19,476 bases of DNA from Actinobacteria bacterium UBA5975 (lineage in GTDB: Bacteria; Actinomycetota; Actinomycetes; Nanopelagicales; Nanopelagicaceae): the NCBI GenBank assembly GCA_002430075.1, contig DJBN01000030.1, positions 1 through 19,476 on the forward strand, in the 5' to 3' direction. The notes under the pieces were generated by a model, which was not told the origin of the DNA, did no database searches, and saw nothing but the letters and a program-made list of their open reading frames with translations. The position numbers and the translations under genes were made by a program. Shown here piece after piece: positions 1-7,765 of this stretch (positions are counted from its first letter, which is position 1; each line of letters begins with the position of its first letter).

Positions 1-1
1 A

Positions 2-712
2 ATATTGATAGGTCGTGATATCGCCAGCACGGATGTTGATTTAAGTGACGTTCCGGTCGTTACATCGGGACATCAAGTAATACCTGAAAAAATAATTTCA
101 CTCAACCCAGACCTTGTCATCATTGATAAATCAACAGGGCCGCAGAACGCGCTCGATGCGCTGCGTTCTGCCGGAATAAGAGTTGTACAAACTCCTGAGG
201 CATGGAAGTTGTCAGATATTTCAGTAAAGGTCTCTGCCATTGCAGATGCCATCGGCGCACCGGCCCTGGGCGCGCAACTCAATATTGCGATGGCTAACCT
301 TTCACCATCACAGTCACCCACGATTTCAGGTACCCGCATCGCCTTTCTCTATCTGCGTGGTTCTAGCGCCATCTATCTCATCGGTGGCAAAGGATCGGGA
401 GCAGATTCGCTTATTAACGCAATCGGTGCAGTTGATGTGGGGGCTGCAGCTCTTGCAAATCCATTTAACTCAATGACCAGCGAATCCATGGTTTCACTCA
501 ACCCAGAAGTCATTCTTCTGATGACAAAAGGACTTGCATCAACGGGGGGAGTCGCAGGCTTTGTTGACCTACCCGGAGTTGCGCAGACAGAAGCAGGAAA
601 GAATAAGAGAATTATTGCTGTCGATGACTCGCTCTTGCTCTCTTTTGGTCCGCGAACTCCCGATCTGCTTGTGCAATTACTGAAAGCGGTAGAACAGGTG
701 ATGCAGAAATGA
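2..712 (+). CDS. hmuT: Heme/iron ABC transporter substrate-binding protein, 3' part
   Basis: This is the C-terminal part of an extracytoplasmic heme (hemin) binding protein that would deliver ligand to the permease encoded next. The reading frame is open to the left edge, so the start codon and signal peptide lie outside the window. Visible family features are VGRD-like IGRDIAST at the start, SLNPDLVI, GGKGSGADSLINAIGA, a second SLNPEVILLMTKG and SFGPRTPDL near the end, all typical of HmuT-type proteins. The last codons overlap the permease gene by 4 bases (ATGA), which implies translational coupling. Heme is the best guess from the motifs, but a ferric-siderophore or cobalamin substrate cannot be excluded from sequence alone. 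Confidence 0.8.
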   Translation: MLIGRDIASTDVDLSDVPVVTSGHQVIPEKIISLNPDLVIIDKSTGPQNALDALRSAGIRVVQTPEAWKLSDISVKVSAIADAIGAPALGAQLNIAMANLSPSQSPTISGTRIAFLYLRGSSAIYLIGGKGSGADSLINAIGAVDVGAAALANPFNSMTSESMVSLNPEVILLMTKGLASTGGVAGFVDLPGVAQTEAGKNKRIIAVDDSLLLSFGPRTPDLLVQLLKAVEQVMQK

Positions 713-1680
713 AACGCTTAGCCTTCATCATTGCGCTACTTCCGGTTGGCGCACTACTTGCTCTGACTGTAGGAGTAGCCGATATCGCCAACATCTGGAG
801 CTATATATTTAACCCTTTCCAGGATGCACAGAATTCTGCTCATCAAATTATTTGGCAGATTCGAGCACCGCGAATCGCGGCTGCCATTCTTGTGGGTGCT
901 TCTCTGGGTATTGCAGGTGTGCTTGCACAAGGTTCGACAAATAACCCCATTGCAGATCCTGCAATCCTCGGAACATCTGCAGGTGCATCCCTGGGTGTTC
1001 TAATTGGCCTTCTCCTCAACGTGGTTTCTATTGGCTCTTTTGGAGCAGTTATTTTTGCAGCTATCGGAGCTCTTCTTGCAACGCGGCTTTCATTCTCTCT
1101 TGCTCGATCAGCACTTCAATTAATTACAATTGGTATAGGTGTCTCAGCGATATTGAGCGCTATTGTTGGATTGATACTTTCAATAATCTCTCGCCCTGAT
1201 GCACGTTCGGTCTCATTCTGGTCATTTGGATCGCTCGCTTTGGTAACGCCTAGAGTGTTGTGGGTTTTAGCACCCGTCTTTCTCATTGCATCGATACTTG
1301 CCTGGAAAATTGCTCCTACGCTCGACCTACTTTCACTAGGGGATGCATCCGTTCGACACATGGGCCATGATGCACAACGCATTCGTCTGCGCGCCTTTTC
1401 ACTGCTTGCAGTATTGGTTGCCGTCACAGTATCTAGCGTTGGCTCCATTGCATTCTTAGCTCTTGCGGCTCCTCATATTGCGCGCTATATCAACGGCCCA
1501 CGCAATCGTGCGCTTGTTATTTACTCAGGGGCTATCGGGGCCTTAATTCTCTTGGGCGCAGATACGGCAGCGCGTGCTGTTCTGCCACCACACGAACTTC
1601 CTATCGGACTGCTAACTTCCCTTATCGGTGCACCAATCTTGATTGCTACTTTGAAAAAAGGTGGTGATGTATGGCGTTAG
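709..1680 (+). CDS. hmuU: Heme/iron ABC transporter permease, FecCD family
   Basis: This is a 323-residue integral membrane permease of the FecCD/BtuC family, close to the usual family length. It would pair as a dimer with the ATPase encoded next to move heme or chelated iron across the membrane. A hydrophobic N-terminal segment (LAFIIALLPVGALLALTVGV) is followed by the family motif with NNPIADPAILGTSAGAS at about residues 80-100. The cytoplasmic coupling region LGDASVRHMG lies near 213-222, and the late motif FLALAAPHIAR near 246-256. Many further hydrophobic segments are present. The start overlaps the upstream stop as ATGA, and the end overlaps the ATPase start by 10 bases, so the three genes form one tightly coupled operon. 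Confidence 0.88.
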   Translation: MKRLAFIIALLPVGALLALTVGVADIANIWSYIFNPFQDAQNSAHQIIWQIRAPRIAAAILVGASLGIAGVLAQGSTNNPIADPAILGTSAGASLGVLIGLLLNVVSIGSFGAVIFAAIGALLATRLSFSLARSALQLITIGIGVSAILSAIVGLILSIISRPDARSVSFWSFGSLALVTPRVLWVLAPVFLIASILAWKIAPTLDLLSLGDASVRHMGHDAQRIRLRAFSLLAVLVAVTVSSVGSIAFLALAAPHIARYINGPRNRALVIYSGAIGALILLGADTAARAVLPPHELPIGLLTSLIGAPILIATLKKGGDVWR

Positions 1681-2285
1681 TAGAAATAAAGGATGTATCT
1701 ATCGAACGCGGCGGCAGCATCATTGTTAAAAATTTCTCAGCTAGCCTGAAACCGTCCACAATTACAGCGATAATCGGCCCCAATGGAAGCGGTAAGAGCT
1801 CACTTCTTGCCGCAATTGCGGGAGATATTTCCTGCAGCAAGGGAACTATTAGCATTAACAAATCTAACGTCGCCGATCTTTCGTTATTAGAGCAAGCCGC
1901 AGTACGCAGTGTTGTTCTTCAAGATCGAAACTACTGGCTTTCATACTCAGTGCGTGAAGTCATTGCTATGGGGCAAAGTGACGACGCTATTGCACGAATT
2001 GATGAAATCCTCATAAAGCTTGATATGGCGGATTTTGCGGATCAAAGGGTGACGACGCTATCTGGGGGAGAAGCTCAACGCGTAGAAATCGCTCGAGCTC
2101 TTATTCGCCATAGCGAACTCTATTTATTGGATGAACCGCTTTCGGCGCAGGATGCGCGAAGTAAGGAGCGCATCATCGAAATTCTGAAACAGATGCGCAG
2201 TGAAGGTAAAACAATCCTTCTCATAGCCCATAGCGATAAACGAGATTTAACGTGGTGCGATGATGTTATCGACGATCTGGCGTAG
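1671..2285 (+). CDS. hmuV: Heme/iron ABC transporter ATP-binding protein, short form
   Basis: This is the cytoplasmic ATPase of the importer, 204 residues long. All nucleotide-binding motifs are present: Walker A GPNGSGKSS (36-44), Q-loop Gln84, signature LSGGE (130-134), Walker B YLLDEP (151-156) and H-loop His187. A purine-rich AAAGGTGG lies just before the ATG, inside the end of the permease gene. Family members are usually around 250 residues; this one stops soon after the H-loop, so the C-terminal part is short. Its last 39 bases overlap the end of the convergent Nudix gene, with both frames intact. The protein should still be a competent ATPase. Heme specificity is inferred from the operon. 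Confidence 0.85.
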   Translation: MALVEIKDVSIERGGSIIVKNFSASLKPSTITAIIGPNGSGKSSLLAAIAGDISCSKGTISINKSNVADLSLLEQAAVRSVVLQDRNYWLSYSVREVIAMGQSDDAIARIDEILIKLDMADFADQRVTTLSGGEAQRVEIARALIRHSELYLLDEPLSAQDARSKERIIEILKQMRSEGKTILLIAHSDKRDLTWCDDVIDDLA

Positions 2286-2714
2286 CTCGGGCCAGGTTCG
2301 CGCAAAGCTTGGATGAAGAGGTAACTGGGTAACGTCATCCAGTAATACCCAACGTACCTCTTGTGATTCATCGTTGAGTTCATGGCCCTCTAGTGTGGCG
2401 TTGGCAATTGCAATGACAGTTGAATAACTCCAGCCATTATGTTCGTCGATATAAATATCTTGAACCTGAAGATCTTCCGGGTTAATCCCTGTCTCTTCCA
2501 TCGCTTCGCGGATCGCACTCTCCGTCGCGCTTTCATGTGAATCGCGCGCACCACCGGGAATCCCCCATGTGTCGCCGTTATGTACCCATGGTGCTCGGTG
2601 CTGCATAAAGAGTGCGCCATCTCGGAGAGCTAAAAGCCCTGCGGCTCCAAATTTGCCCCAATGTTTCGAGCCGCATGCACATTCGACCCAACCATCACCA
2701 TCACGCGCGCTCAT
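2247..2714 (-). CDS. Nudix hydrolase, MutT-like
   Basis: This is a 155-residue Nudix hydrolase that would cleave a nucleoside diphosphate linked to another moiety. The substrate cannot be told from sequence. The Nudix box matches GX5EX7REUXEEXGU: Gly55, Glu61, then REAMEETGI at residues 69-77, preceded by WGIPGG. An N-terminal CACGSKHWGKFGAAG segment (12-26) with Cys12, Cys14 and His18 precedes the fold; I recall it from other actinobacterial MutT-like proteins, and it may bind metal. The gene is convergent with the ATPase gene and overlaps it by 39 bases. It is divergent from the secreted-protein gene, with only 46 bases between the starts. No clear ribosome binding site precedes the ATG. 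Confidence 0.87.
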   Translation of the reverse strand: MSARDGDGWVECACGSKHWGKFGAAGLLALRDGALFMQHRAPWVHNGDTWGIPGGARDSHESATESAIREAMEETGINPEDLQVQDIYIDEHNGWSYSTVIAIANATLEGHELNDESQEVRWVLLDDVTQLPLHPSFARTWPELRQIVDNIIAPR

Positions 2715-2715
2715 A

Positions 2716-2725
2716 ACCCTAGGGT
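2716..2725. repeat. 10-bp palindrome between divergent genes
   Basis: ACCCTAGGGT is a perfect palindrome one base upstream of the Nudix start codon, in the 46-base region between the Nudix gene (-) and the secreted-protein gene (+). It could be a small operator or simply chance. There is only one copy, and no regulator gene lies next to it. Confidence 0.3.
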
Positions 2726-2746
2726 GTCATAACTATCCACAATAGG

Positions 2747-2752
2747 TAATTT
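2747..2752 (+). promoter_or_regulatory. Candidate -10 box for the secreted PKD-like protein
   Basis: TAATTT ends 8 bases before the GTG start at 2761, a spacing that would place transcription initiation at or next to the start codon (leaderless mRNA). No Shine-Dalgarno sequence is visible. No convincing -35 element was found. Confidence 0.4.
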
Positions 2753-2760
2753 CAAACGGT

Positions 2761-3546
2761 GTGCCCATATCTCAGCAACCTACCCTGCCGCGCATGAAGA
2801 GAATCCTGATGATGTCACTCATTGCTTCGCTAATTACCACCCCAGCACATGCGCTCGATTGCATAGAAAAAGCATGTATCGATGTTTATACCCAAGATGG
2901 GAAGATTGTGATCGAAGGGCGAAAAGGGACTGGTCCTGTTGAGAAGAAGGCGGTAGTTCCAAAACCGGCAAGAAAGCCCGCTGTTGTTACGAAGAAAGCG
3001 ATTCCTATTAAACCCATCGCTTCCAAACCTGCAACAGTAAAACCTAAAGTCAGTACTACGACAAAGAAGCCAGTTGTTAAAAAGCCAGCTACGGCAAAGA
3101 CGACGACGCCAGCCACCTCACTGAGCGACAAATTAGTCGAGATGCTACCGACGGCCGGAATTTCATATTCGCCCTCATTTGAACCGCTAATCGAAGTTCC
3201 TGTTTTCTTCTGGAGCGATATCCCTGAAATTGTTACTAAGAGAATCAAAATCGTTGGTGAAGTTGTTGAGGTGTCTCTTAGACCAACATTTTTCTGGCAT
3301 TACGGAGATGGTGTCATCTTTGTCACGAGAAAAGTAGGTGCGCCATTTCCTGATGGGCAAATCCAACATACATATTCAACCCCCGGCCACTACCTAATTC
3401 AACTTATCACCAGCTGGGATGGCGATTTCACGGTACAAGGAATCAAGACTCGGATTCCAGGAGAAATACGTACCGTCTCCATCCTTGCGATCACAGTCGT
3501 TGCAGCCCCCACTCGTTTCTCACCTCCCATTCTCTACTCTCGCTAA
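2761..3546 (+). CDS. Secreted protein with Lys/Pro-rich stalk and PKD-like domain
   Basis: This is a 261-residue protein of unknown function, predicted to be exported. A signal peptide spans residues 12-31 (MKRILMMSLIASLITTPAHA) with a likely signal peptidase site after Ala-His-Ala31. Two cysteines follow (34, 39). Residues 62-118 form a low-complexity Lys/Pro/Ala/Thr stalk with repeated KKP and KPA units. The C-terminal part (about 165-250) has PKD-like signatures: FFWHYGDG (178-184), then HTYSTPGHYLIQLITSW (203-219). The start could be GTG 2761, supported by a -10-like box 8 bases before it, or ATG 2794, which begins the signal peptide proper but has no ribosome binding site. A cell-surface or cell-wall role is inferred from the architecture only. 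Confidence 0.72.
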   Translation: MPISQQPTLPRMKRILMMSLIASLITTPAHALDCIEKACIDVYTQDGKIVIEGRKGTGPVEKKAVVPKPARKPAVVTKKAIPIKPIASKPATVKPKVSTTTKKPVVKKPATAKTTTPATSLSDKLVEMLPTAGISYSPSFEPLIEVPVFFWSDIPEIVTKRIKIVGEVVEVSLRPTFFWHYGDGVIFVTRKVGAPFPDGQIQHTYSTPGHYLIQLITSWDGDFTVQGIKTRIPGEIRTVSILAITVVAAPTRFSPPILYSR

Positions 3547-3558
3547 GAAAGGCTTTTT

Positions 3559-4551
3559 ATGACAACACTTACCTCTACACACGATTTACTTGCAGCAATT
3601 CCATTTCTCATCGGCTATCACCCAGAAAACTCATTGGTATTGGTCTCACTCAAAGATGGCTCAATAGGGATGGCGATGCGCGTTGATCTTCCAGTTGATA
3701 TCGCAGTTGAAAGCTATGACCTACTTGCATCCCATCTTGTGCGCGAAGAGGCAGATGGTGCACTTATCGTGGCTTACGCCGATGAATCGGCGCCCGATCC
3801 TGAATCTGTCTTAATCAATACCAGCGCTGCCTTAGTGCGTGCAGGTCTATCAATAAAAGAATCACTCATCGTGCGTAACCAACGCTTTCGATCACTTCTC
3901 TGTACAGATTCTGAATGCTGCCCCTCTGTTGGCACTCCGATTCTTGAACTTGATACATCAAGGATTGCAGCTGAGCACGTTATCGCAGGCCATCGGATGC
4001 CCTTTGCAAACGTTAATGGCTTAACTCAATCCATCGCAGCCCTTGATTCATCGCATAAAGATAGTTGGCAGGATGAAGTCCATACCTTCTGGATTTCACC
4101 AGATTCTGAAGAGCTCAATGATTTGCAACGTGATGGAGCAACTGCAGTCATCGATTTAGCGGGTGAATATCTACAAGGGCGGGGTAGCCAAGATCGCGAA
4201 CTCACTGCGCGAGTTATCGGACGGCTCAGTGATATACAAGTTCGGGATTTCGCACTCGGCTGCCACACATCCGAAAACGTTGATCACTATTGGGCAATGT
4301 GGCGCGAGCTTCTGCGCATCGCACCTCGGGGCTTTGTTGCCCCTATCGCCTCGCTCTTTGCATCCCTTGCCTACGAACGCGGCGAGGGCGCCCTAGCTCA
4401 GAAGGCGCTCGATCGAGCGCTGGCAGATGACGACCAGTATTCATTAGCGCTCTTGCTAAGACGAGTCTTTAACGCTGGGTGGCCACCTGAATCATTTACT
4501 GCAATGAGAATTGATCTCCACCCAAAAGTGGTAGCTGGAATCTTCGGGTAA
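3559..4551 (+). CDS. DUF4192 family protein
   Basis: This 330-residue protein matches the actinobacterial DUF4192 family, whose function is unknown. The N-terminal signature is HDLLAAIPFLIGYHPENSLVLVSL (8-31, interrupted here only by quotation of the whole stretch). A cysteine cluster in LLCTDSECCPSVGTP (113-127; Cys115, Cys120, Cys121) matches the conserved CT...CCP motif of the family. The C-terminal third is helical and Ala/Leu-rich (LASLAYERGEGALAQKALDRA), like a small TPR-type repeat. A good ribosome binding site, AAGAAAGG, ends 6 bases before the ATG and 12 bases separate it from the secreted-protein gene, so the two may be cotranscribed. No signal peptide or membrane segment is seen, which points to a cytoplasmic protein. 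Confidence 0.85.
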   Translation: MTTLTSTHDLLAAIPFLIGYHPENSLVLVSLKDGSIGMAMRVDLPVDIAVESYDLLASHLVREEADGALIVAYADESAPDPESVLINTSAALVRAGLSIKESLIVRNQRFRSLLCTDSECCPSVGTPILELDTSRIAAEHVIAGHRMPFANVNGLTQSIAALDSSHKDSWQDEVHTFWISPDSEELNDLQRDGATAVIDLAGEYLQGRGSQDRELTARVIGRLSDIQVRDFALGCHTSENVDHYWAMWRELLRIAPRGFVAPIASLFASLAYERGEGALAQKALDRALADDDQYSLALLLRRVFNAGWPPESFTAMRIDLHPKVVAGIFG

Positions 4552-4554
4552 TAT
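4549..4554 (+). promoter_or_regulatory. Candidate -10 box for the metX riboswitch transcript
   Basis: TAATAT overlaps the stop codon of the DUF4192 gene. It would start RNA at about 4561, immediately before the riboswitch aptamer at 4562. No recognisable -35 element was found at the usual distance. Confidence 0.45.
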
Positions 4555-4561
4555 ATGAGCA

Positions 4562-4675
4562 GGTCACGAGTTCTTATCGATAGCCCCGGCTGATGAGACG
4601 GCAACCCTCCACCGCGGTGGGGTGCTCCGGGTGACGACCAGGTAGTTCCACGTTATGTGTAGCTGCAAGTGCGTG
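4562..4675 (+). ncRNA. SAM-IV riboswitch upstream of metX
   Basis: The region matches the SAM-IV class of S-adenosylmethionine aptamers known from Actinobacteria. Visible pairings are P1 GGTC (4562-4565) with GACC (4636-4639); P2 CTTATC (4573-4578) with GATGAG (4592-4597); and P3 ACCC (4604-4607) with GGGT (4620-4623). A pseudoknot can form between loop 2 CCCGG (4585-4589) and CCGGG (4627-4631). A P5 hairpin pairs 4642-4651 with 4657-4666, with one mismatch. Loop 3 CGC (4613-4615) can pair with GCG (4671-4673), directly before the metX ribosome binding site at 4675-4680. No terminator hairpin with a U-run separates the aptamer from the gene, so SAM probably blocks translation initiation. The class is recognised from memory of the consensus; the regulatory mode is inference. 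Confidence 0.88.
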
Positions 4676-4687
4676 AGGGAAAAATGT

Positions 4688-5785
4688 ATGAATTCTCGAC
4701 CAAGTGAAAGAGTCACAGGTTCATGGATCGAAGGCGATCACCCTGGCGCACGCACTTTCATCAATATCGGCTCTCTTCTCCTTGAAAATGGGGAGATACT
4801 TCCTGATATCACAATTGCCTATCAGACGTGGGGCGAACTCAACACAGATAAATCAAATGCAATTTTAATTAATCATGCGATGACCGGTTGGTCTGATGTG
4901 ACTGCATGGTGGCCCCAGATGGTTGGTCCAGGGCTGCCTTTTGATACAGATAAATATTTTATTATCTGTCCCAATGTCATCGGTGGCTGTCAAGGTTCAA
5001 CAGGACCATCGAGCATTGCTCCCGATAGAAAACGTTATGGATCTCGTTTTCCAATCATCACTATTCGCGACATGGTCAGTGCAGAAGTTGCTCTTAGCGA
5101 TGCGCTCGGAATCGAGAAATATTTACTTGCCGTTGGCCCATCCCTTGGCGGAATGCGATCTCTTGAATGGGCAGTTCAGCTGCCGCATCGTTTAGGTGCA
5201 ATCTGCACGATTGGATCATCAGCGGTTGCAACAGGTGATCAGATTGGAACTGCCGCCATTCAGATTCGCGCCATAAAATCTGACCCGCACTTTAACGGCG
5301 GAGATTATTACGAGCAGGAAGTCGGTCCAATTGAAGGCATGGGCATTGCAAGGCGCATTGCTCATCTGACCTATCGCACCGAATCCGAGATGGATGTTCG
5401 TTTTGGCCGCCAGTTGCAAGGAGATGAGACAGGTCGTTACGCCGTTGAGTCTTATCTAGATCACCAAGCAGAGAAATTAGCCAAGAGATTTGATGCCAAT
5501 ACCTACATTGCTCTCACGGATGCGATGAATTCTCATGACATTGGCCGCGGACGAGGGGGAGTAGCAGCAGCCCTTGAGAGCATCAGCGTGCCTGTGGTTG
5601 TGGTCTCCATCGCCACCGATCGCCTCTTTCCACCTCGACTTCAGGTTGAGATATCTGAGCTTGTGCCGACTGCCCAAGCGCCGATTACCATCAATTCTGA
5701 CTTTGGACATGATGGGTTTCTCGTTGAAGCAGAGGCGATGGGCGATGCGATTGCACAAGCCTTGCAGGTTGCGGGTACAATATAG
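4688..5785 (+). CDS. metX: Homoserine O-acetyltransferase
   Basis: This enzyme acetylates homoserine from acetyl-CoA, the committed step of methionine synthesis, in the cytoplasm. It is a 365-residue alpha/beta hydrolase of normal MetX length. Family motifs are INHAMTGWSDV, CPNVIGGCQGSTGPSS and YGSRFPIITIRD. The nucleophile elbow is GPSLGG with Ser152, and the triad is completed by Asp311 (IATDRLFPP) and His341 (FGHDGF). The start is set at ATG 4688 because GAGGGA at 4675-4680 lies 7 bases upstream. A farther in-frame ATG at 4655 falls inside the riboswitch P5 hairpin and would add an odd Cys-rich leader. Regulation by the SAM-IV riboswitch fits the role. The sulfhydrylase partner MetY is not in the window. 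Confidence 0.94.
   Translation: MNSRPSERVTGSWIEGDHPGARTFINIGSLLLENGEILPDITIAYQTWGELNTDKSNAILINHAMTGWSDVTAWWPQMVGPGLPFDTDKYFIICPNVIGGCQGSTGPSSIAPDRKRYGSRFPIITIRDMVSAEVALSDALGIEKYLLAVGPSLGGMRSLEWAVQLPHRLGAICTIGSSAVATGDQIGTAAIQIRAIKSDPHFNGGDYYEQEVGPIEGMGIARRIAHLTYRTESEMDVRFGRQLQGDETGRYAVESYLDHQAEKLAKRFDANTYIALTDAMNSHDIGRGRGGVAAALESISVPVVVVSIATDRLFPPRLQVEISELVPTAQAPITINSDFGHDGFLVEAEAMGDAIAQALQVAGTI
5776..5781 (+). promoter_or_regulatory. Candidate -10 box for the primary sigma factor gene
   Basis: TACAAT lies in the last codons of metX. TTGCAC at 5751-5756 is a possible -35, but the spacing of 19 is long. It would give a leader of about 40 bases that contains the hairpin at 5792-5808. The alternative is read-through from metX. 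Confidence 0.35.
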
Positions 5786-5791
5786 GTATTA

Positions 5792-5808
5792 CCTCGAGCA
5801 GTTCGAGG
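5792..5808 (+). other. Small hairpin between metX and the sigma factor gene
   Basis: CCTCGA and TCGAGG form a perfect 6-bp stem with a 5-base loop, GCAGT, in the 42-base gap. No U-run follows, so it is not a convincing intrinsic terminator. It may stabilise an mRNA end or sit in the sigma-factor leader. Confidence 0.4.
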
Positions 5809-5827
5809 AAAAACCAAAAGGACAATT

Positions 5828-7762
5828 GTGGCTGTATTTAGTGCGCTCAAAAACAAGGCAAAGGGCAAGAAAGCAACCCCTGCTAAGAAGGCAGTGGCCA
5901 AGAAGGCTCCTGCGAAGAAAGCTGTAGCTAAAAAGAAAGCGGTAGCTAAGAAGGCAGCTCCCGTTAAAAAGGTTACAGCCAAGCCGGCAAAGGTTGCGAA
6001 AATAGAAGTTAAGAAAGTGCTCAGCGCTAAAGAAGTTCAACAGGTAGTTGATCTTAAGAAGGCAATCGCCCGCCACACTGAGATTGTTGATTCACTTGCA
6101 GCCAGCGGCATTGATAATTACCGCAAAGCTGTTAAGAAAGCATTTATGGCGCTGGCACTTGAAGTGCGTCATTTAGATATAGAAATTCCAGAGGCTATAG
6201 AGAAGGCTCGCAAGGCAGGACTTGGCGCACCAAGTCGAAGTCTTACAAAAGCTCAGCTTGCACTTATTGCACCCAAGGAAGAACCAAAGTCAACTGGCGC
6301 TTCCGGTAAGGCCGCAGTCGTTATCGATGATGACGGCAACGAAATAGTTGTTGAAGAAGTTGAACATGAAGATGTAGAAACTCTAATTTCCGAGGCAGCT
6401 GAGATCATCGATGCCGAGGCAGATGGAAAAGATCAGCCTCGCGTTGTCACTCTCTCCGATGAGACCAAGAATGAGGCAGGCTCATTTACACTTCTTGACA
6501 CAGATGCAGATGATGAAGAAGAAGATAAGAATGAACGTGAAAAGCATAAGAAGGATCTCAAGAGCGTAAATCTGGTCCTTGAAGCTATCAATGGGAAAAT
6601 TCAAGGGGTCGAGGTTGCGCCTAAGCATAATATTGATCAAGCAGATGCAAAGGCTCTGACTTTCAAACAGGTTCAGCAGCAATTTGCCATGAATACCTTT
6701 AATGAAAAATCTGCAAAGCTAATTGCTGAGTCAATTAACCAGGGCTACCTGAAGAATCTCGAAGATTTGCAGTACTTCTTCAACGAGCAGGCGCGATTTA
6801 TTCTGATTGAAATCAAGCGCCTTCCGCCTGAGCAGACAGTTCTCACGGCTGGTGCTACTGCAGACCCTGTAAAGGATTACCTCAAGCAGATTGGCCGTGT
6901 CGCACTTCTTAATGCAGAGCTGGAAGTAGAGCTTGCTACTCGCGTTGAAGCTGGCCTCTTTGCTGAGGAAGAGCTTAAAAATACAAAGAAGATTGAGAAG
7001 AAACTTAAGCGCGAGCTCGAGTGGATTGTTGAAGATGGAAAGCGCGCAAAGAATCACTTGCTCGAAGCCAACCTTCGTCTTGTTGTATCTCTTGCAAAGC
7101 GTTACACAGGTCGCGGAATGTTATTCCTTGACCTTATTCAAGAGGGTAACCTCGGTCTTATCCGTGCAGTTGAGAAGTTCGACTATACAAAGGGTTATAA
7201 GTTCTCTACCTACGCCACGTGGTGGATCCGCCAGGCAATCACCCGTGCAATGGCAGATCAGGCCCGAACAATTCGTATTCCAGTACATATGGTTGAAGTC
7301 ATCAATAAGTTGGCACGTGTTCAGCGCCAGATGCTTCAAGATCTCGGTCGCGAACCAACTCCTGAAGAGCTGGCAAAAGAGCTTGATATGACACCTGAAA
7401 AGGTTGTCGAAGTTCAGAAGTACGGGCGCGAGCCAATCTCACTTCACACGCCACTGGGCGAAGAGGGAGATTCTGAGTTCGGAGATCTCATTGAAGATTC
7501 AGAAGCTGTAAAGCCAGAAGAGTCAGTGACATTCACAATCTTGCAGGAACAGTTGATGCAGGTCCTTGGTGGACTAACCAGCCGTGAAGCAGATGTTATT
7601 AAGGCTCGATATGGGCTCACAGATGGCCAGCCAAAGACACTGGACGAGATCGGCAAGGTTCACGGTGTAACTCGTGAACGTATTCGTCAGATTGAATCCA
7701 AAACAATGTCGAAGCTTCGCCACCCATCTCGTTCGCAATCACTTCGCGATTATCTCGATTAA
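5828..7762 (+). CDS. rpoD: Primary RNA polymerase sigma factor (SigA/HrdB type) with long N-terminus
   Basis: This is the housekeeping sigma-70 that directs RNA polymerase to -10/-35 promoters. From residue 346 all conserved regions are intact: region 1.2 ([11 protein letters not shown]), region 2 ([51 protein letters not shown]), region 3 (about 490-545) and region 4.2 ([20 protein letters not shown], 604-623). The 345 residues before region 1.2 are unusual: a histone-H1-like Lys/Ala stretch (11-65), a helical segment (66-148), an acidic segment (165-240) and a second helical segment (240-335). At 644 residues it is longer than the roughly 500-530 recalled for Streptomyces HrdB or mycobacterial SigA. 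The GTG start has a strong AAAAGGA site 5 bases upstream. Confidence 0.95.
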   Translation: MAVFSALKNKAKGKKATPAKKAVAKKAPAKKAVAKKKAVAKKAAPVKKVTAKPAKVAKIEVKKVLSAKEVQQVVDLKKAIARHTEIVDSLAASGIDNYRKAVKKAFMALALEVRHLDIEIPEAIEKARKAGLGAPSRSLTKAQLALIAPKEEPKSTGASGKAAVVIDDDGNEIVVEEVEHEDVETLISEAAEIIDAEADGKDQPRVVTLSDETKNEAGSFTLLDTDADDEEEDKNEREKHKKDLKSVNLVLEAINGKIQGVEVAPKHNIDQADAKALTFKQVQQQFAMNTFNEKSAKLIAESINQGYLKNLEDLQYFFNEQARFILIEIKRLPPEQTVLTAGATADPVKDYLKQIGRVALLNAELEVELATRVEAGLFAEEELKNTKKIEKKLKRELEWIVEDGKRAKNHLLEANLRLVVSLAKRYTGRGMLFLDLIQEGNLGLIRAVEKFDYTKGYKFSTYATWWIRQAITRAMADQARTIRIPVHMVEVINKLARVQRQMLQDLGREPTPEELAKELDMTPEKVVEVQKYGREPISLHTPLGEEGDSEFGDLIEDSEAVKPEESVTFTILQEQLMQVLGGLTSREADVIKARYGLTDGQPKTLDEIGKVHGVTRERIRQIESKTMSKLRHPSRSQSLRDYLD

Positions 7763-7765
7763 GCC

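Noticed and set aside
2990..3115. Repeat array or CRISPR-like structure in the secreted-protein gene
   Set aside because: The repetition is low-complexity Lys/Pro/Thr coding sequence of irregular period, not direct repeats with spacers.
4655..4687. Longer metX start giving the N-terminus MCSCKCVREK
   Set aside because: It lies within the riboswitch P5 hairpin and its 3' strand, lacks a ribosome binding site, and adds residues foreign to MetX. ATG 4688 has GAGGGA 7 bases upstream.
5792..5808. Rho-independent terminator after metX
   Set aside because: The stem is only 6 bp and is followed by GAAAAACC, not a U-run.
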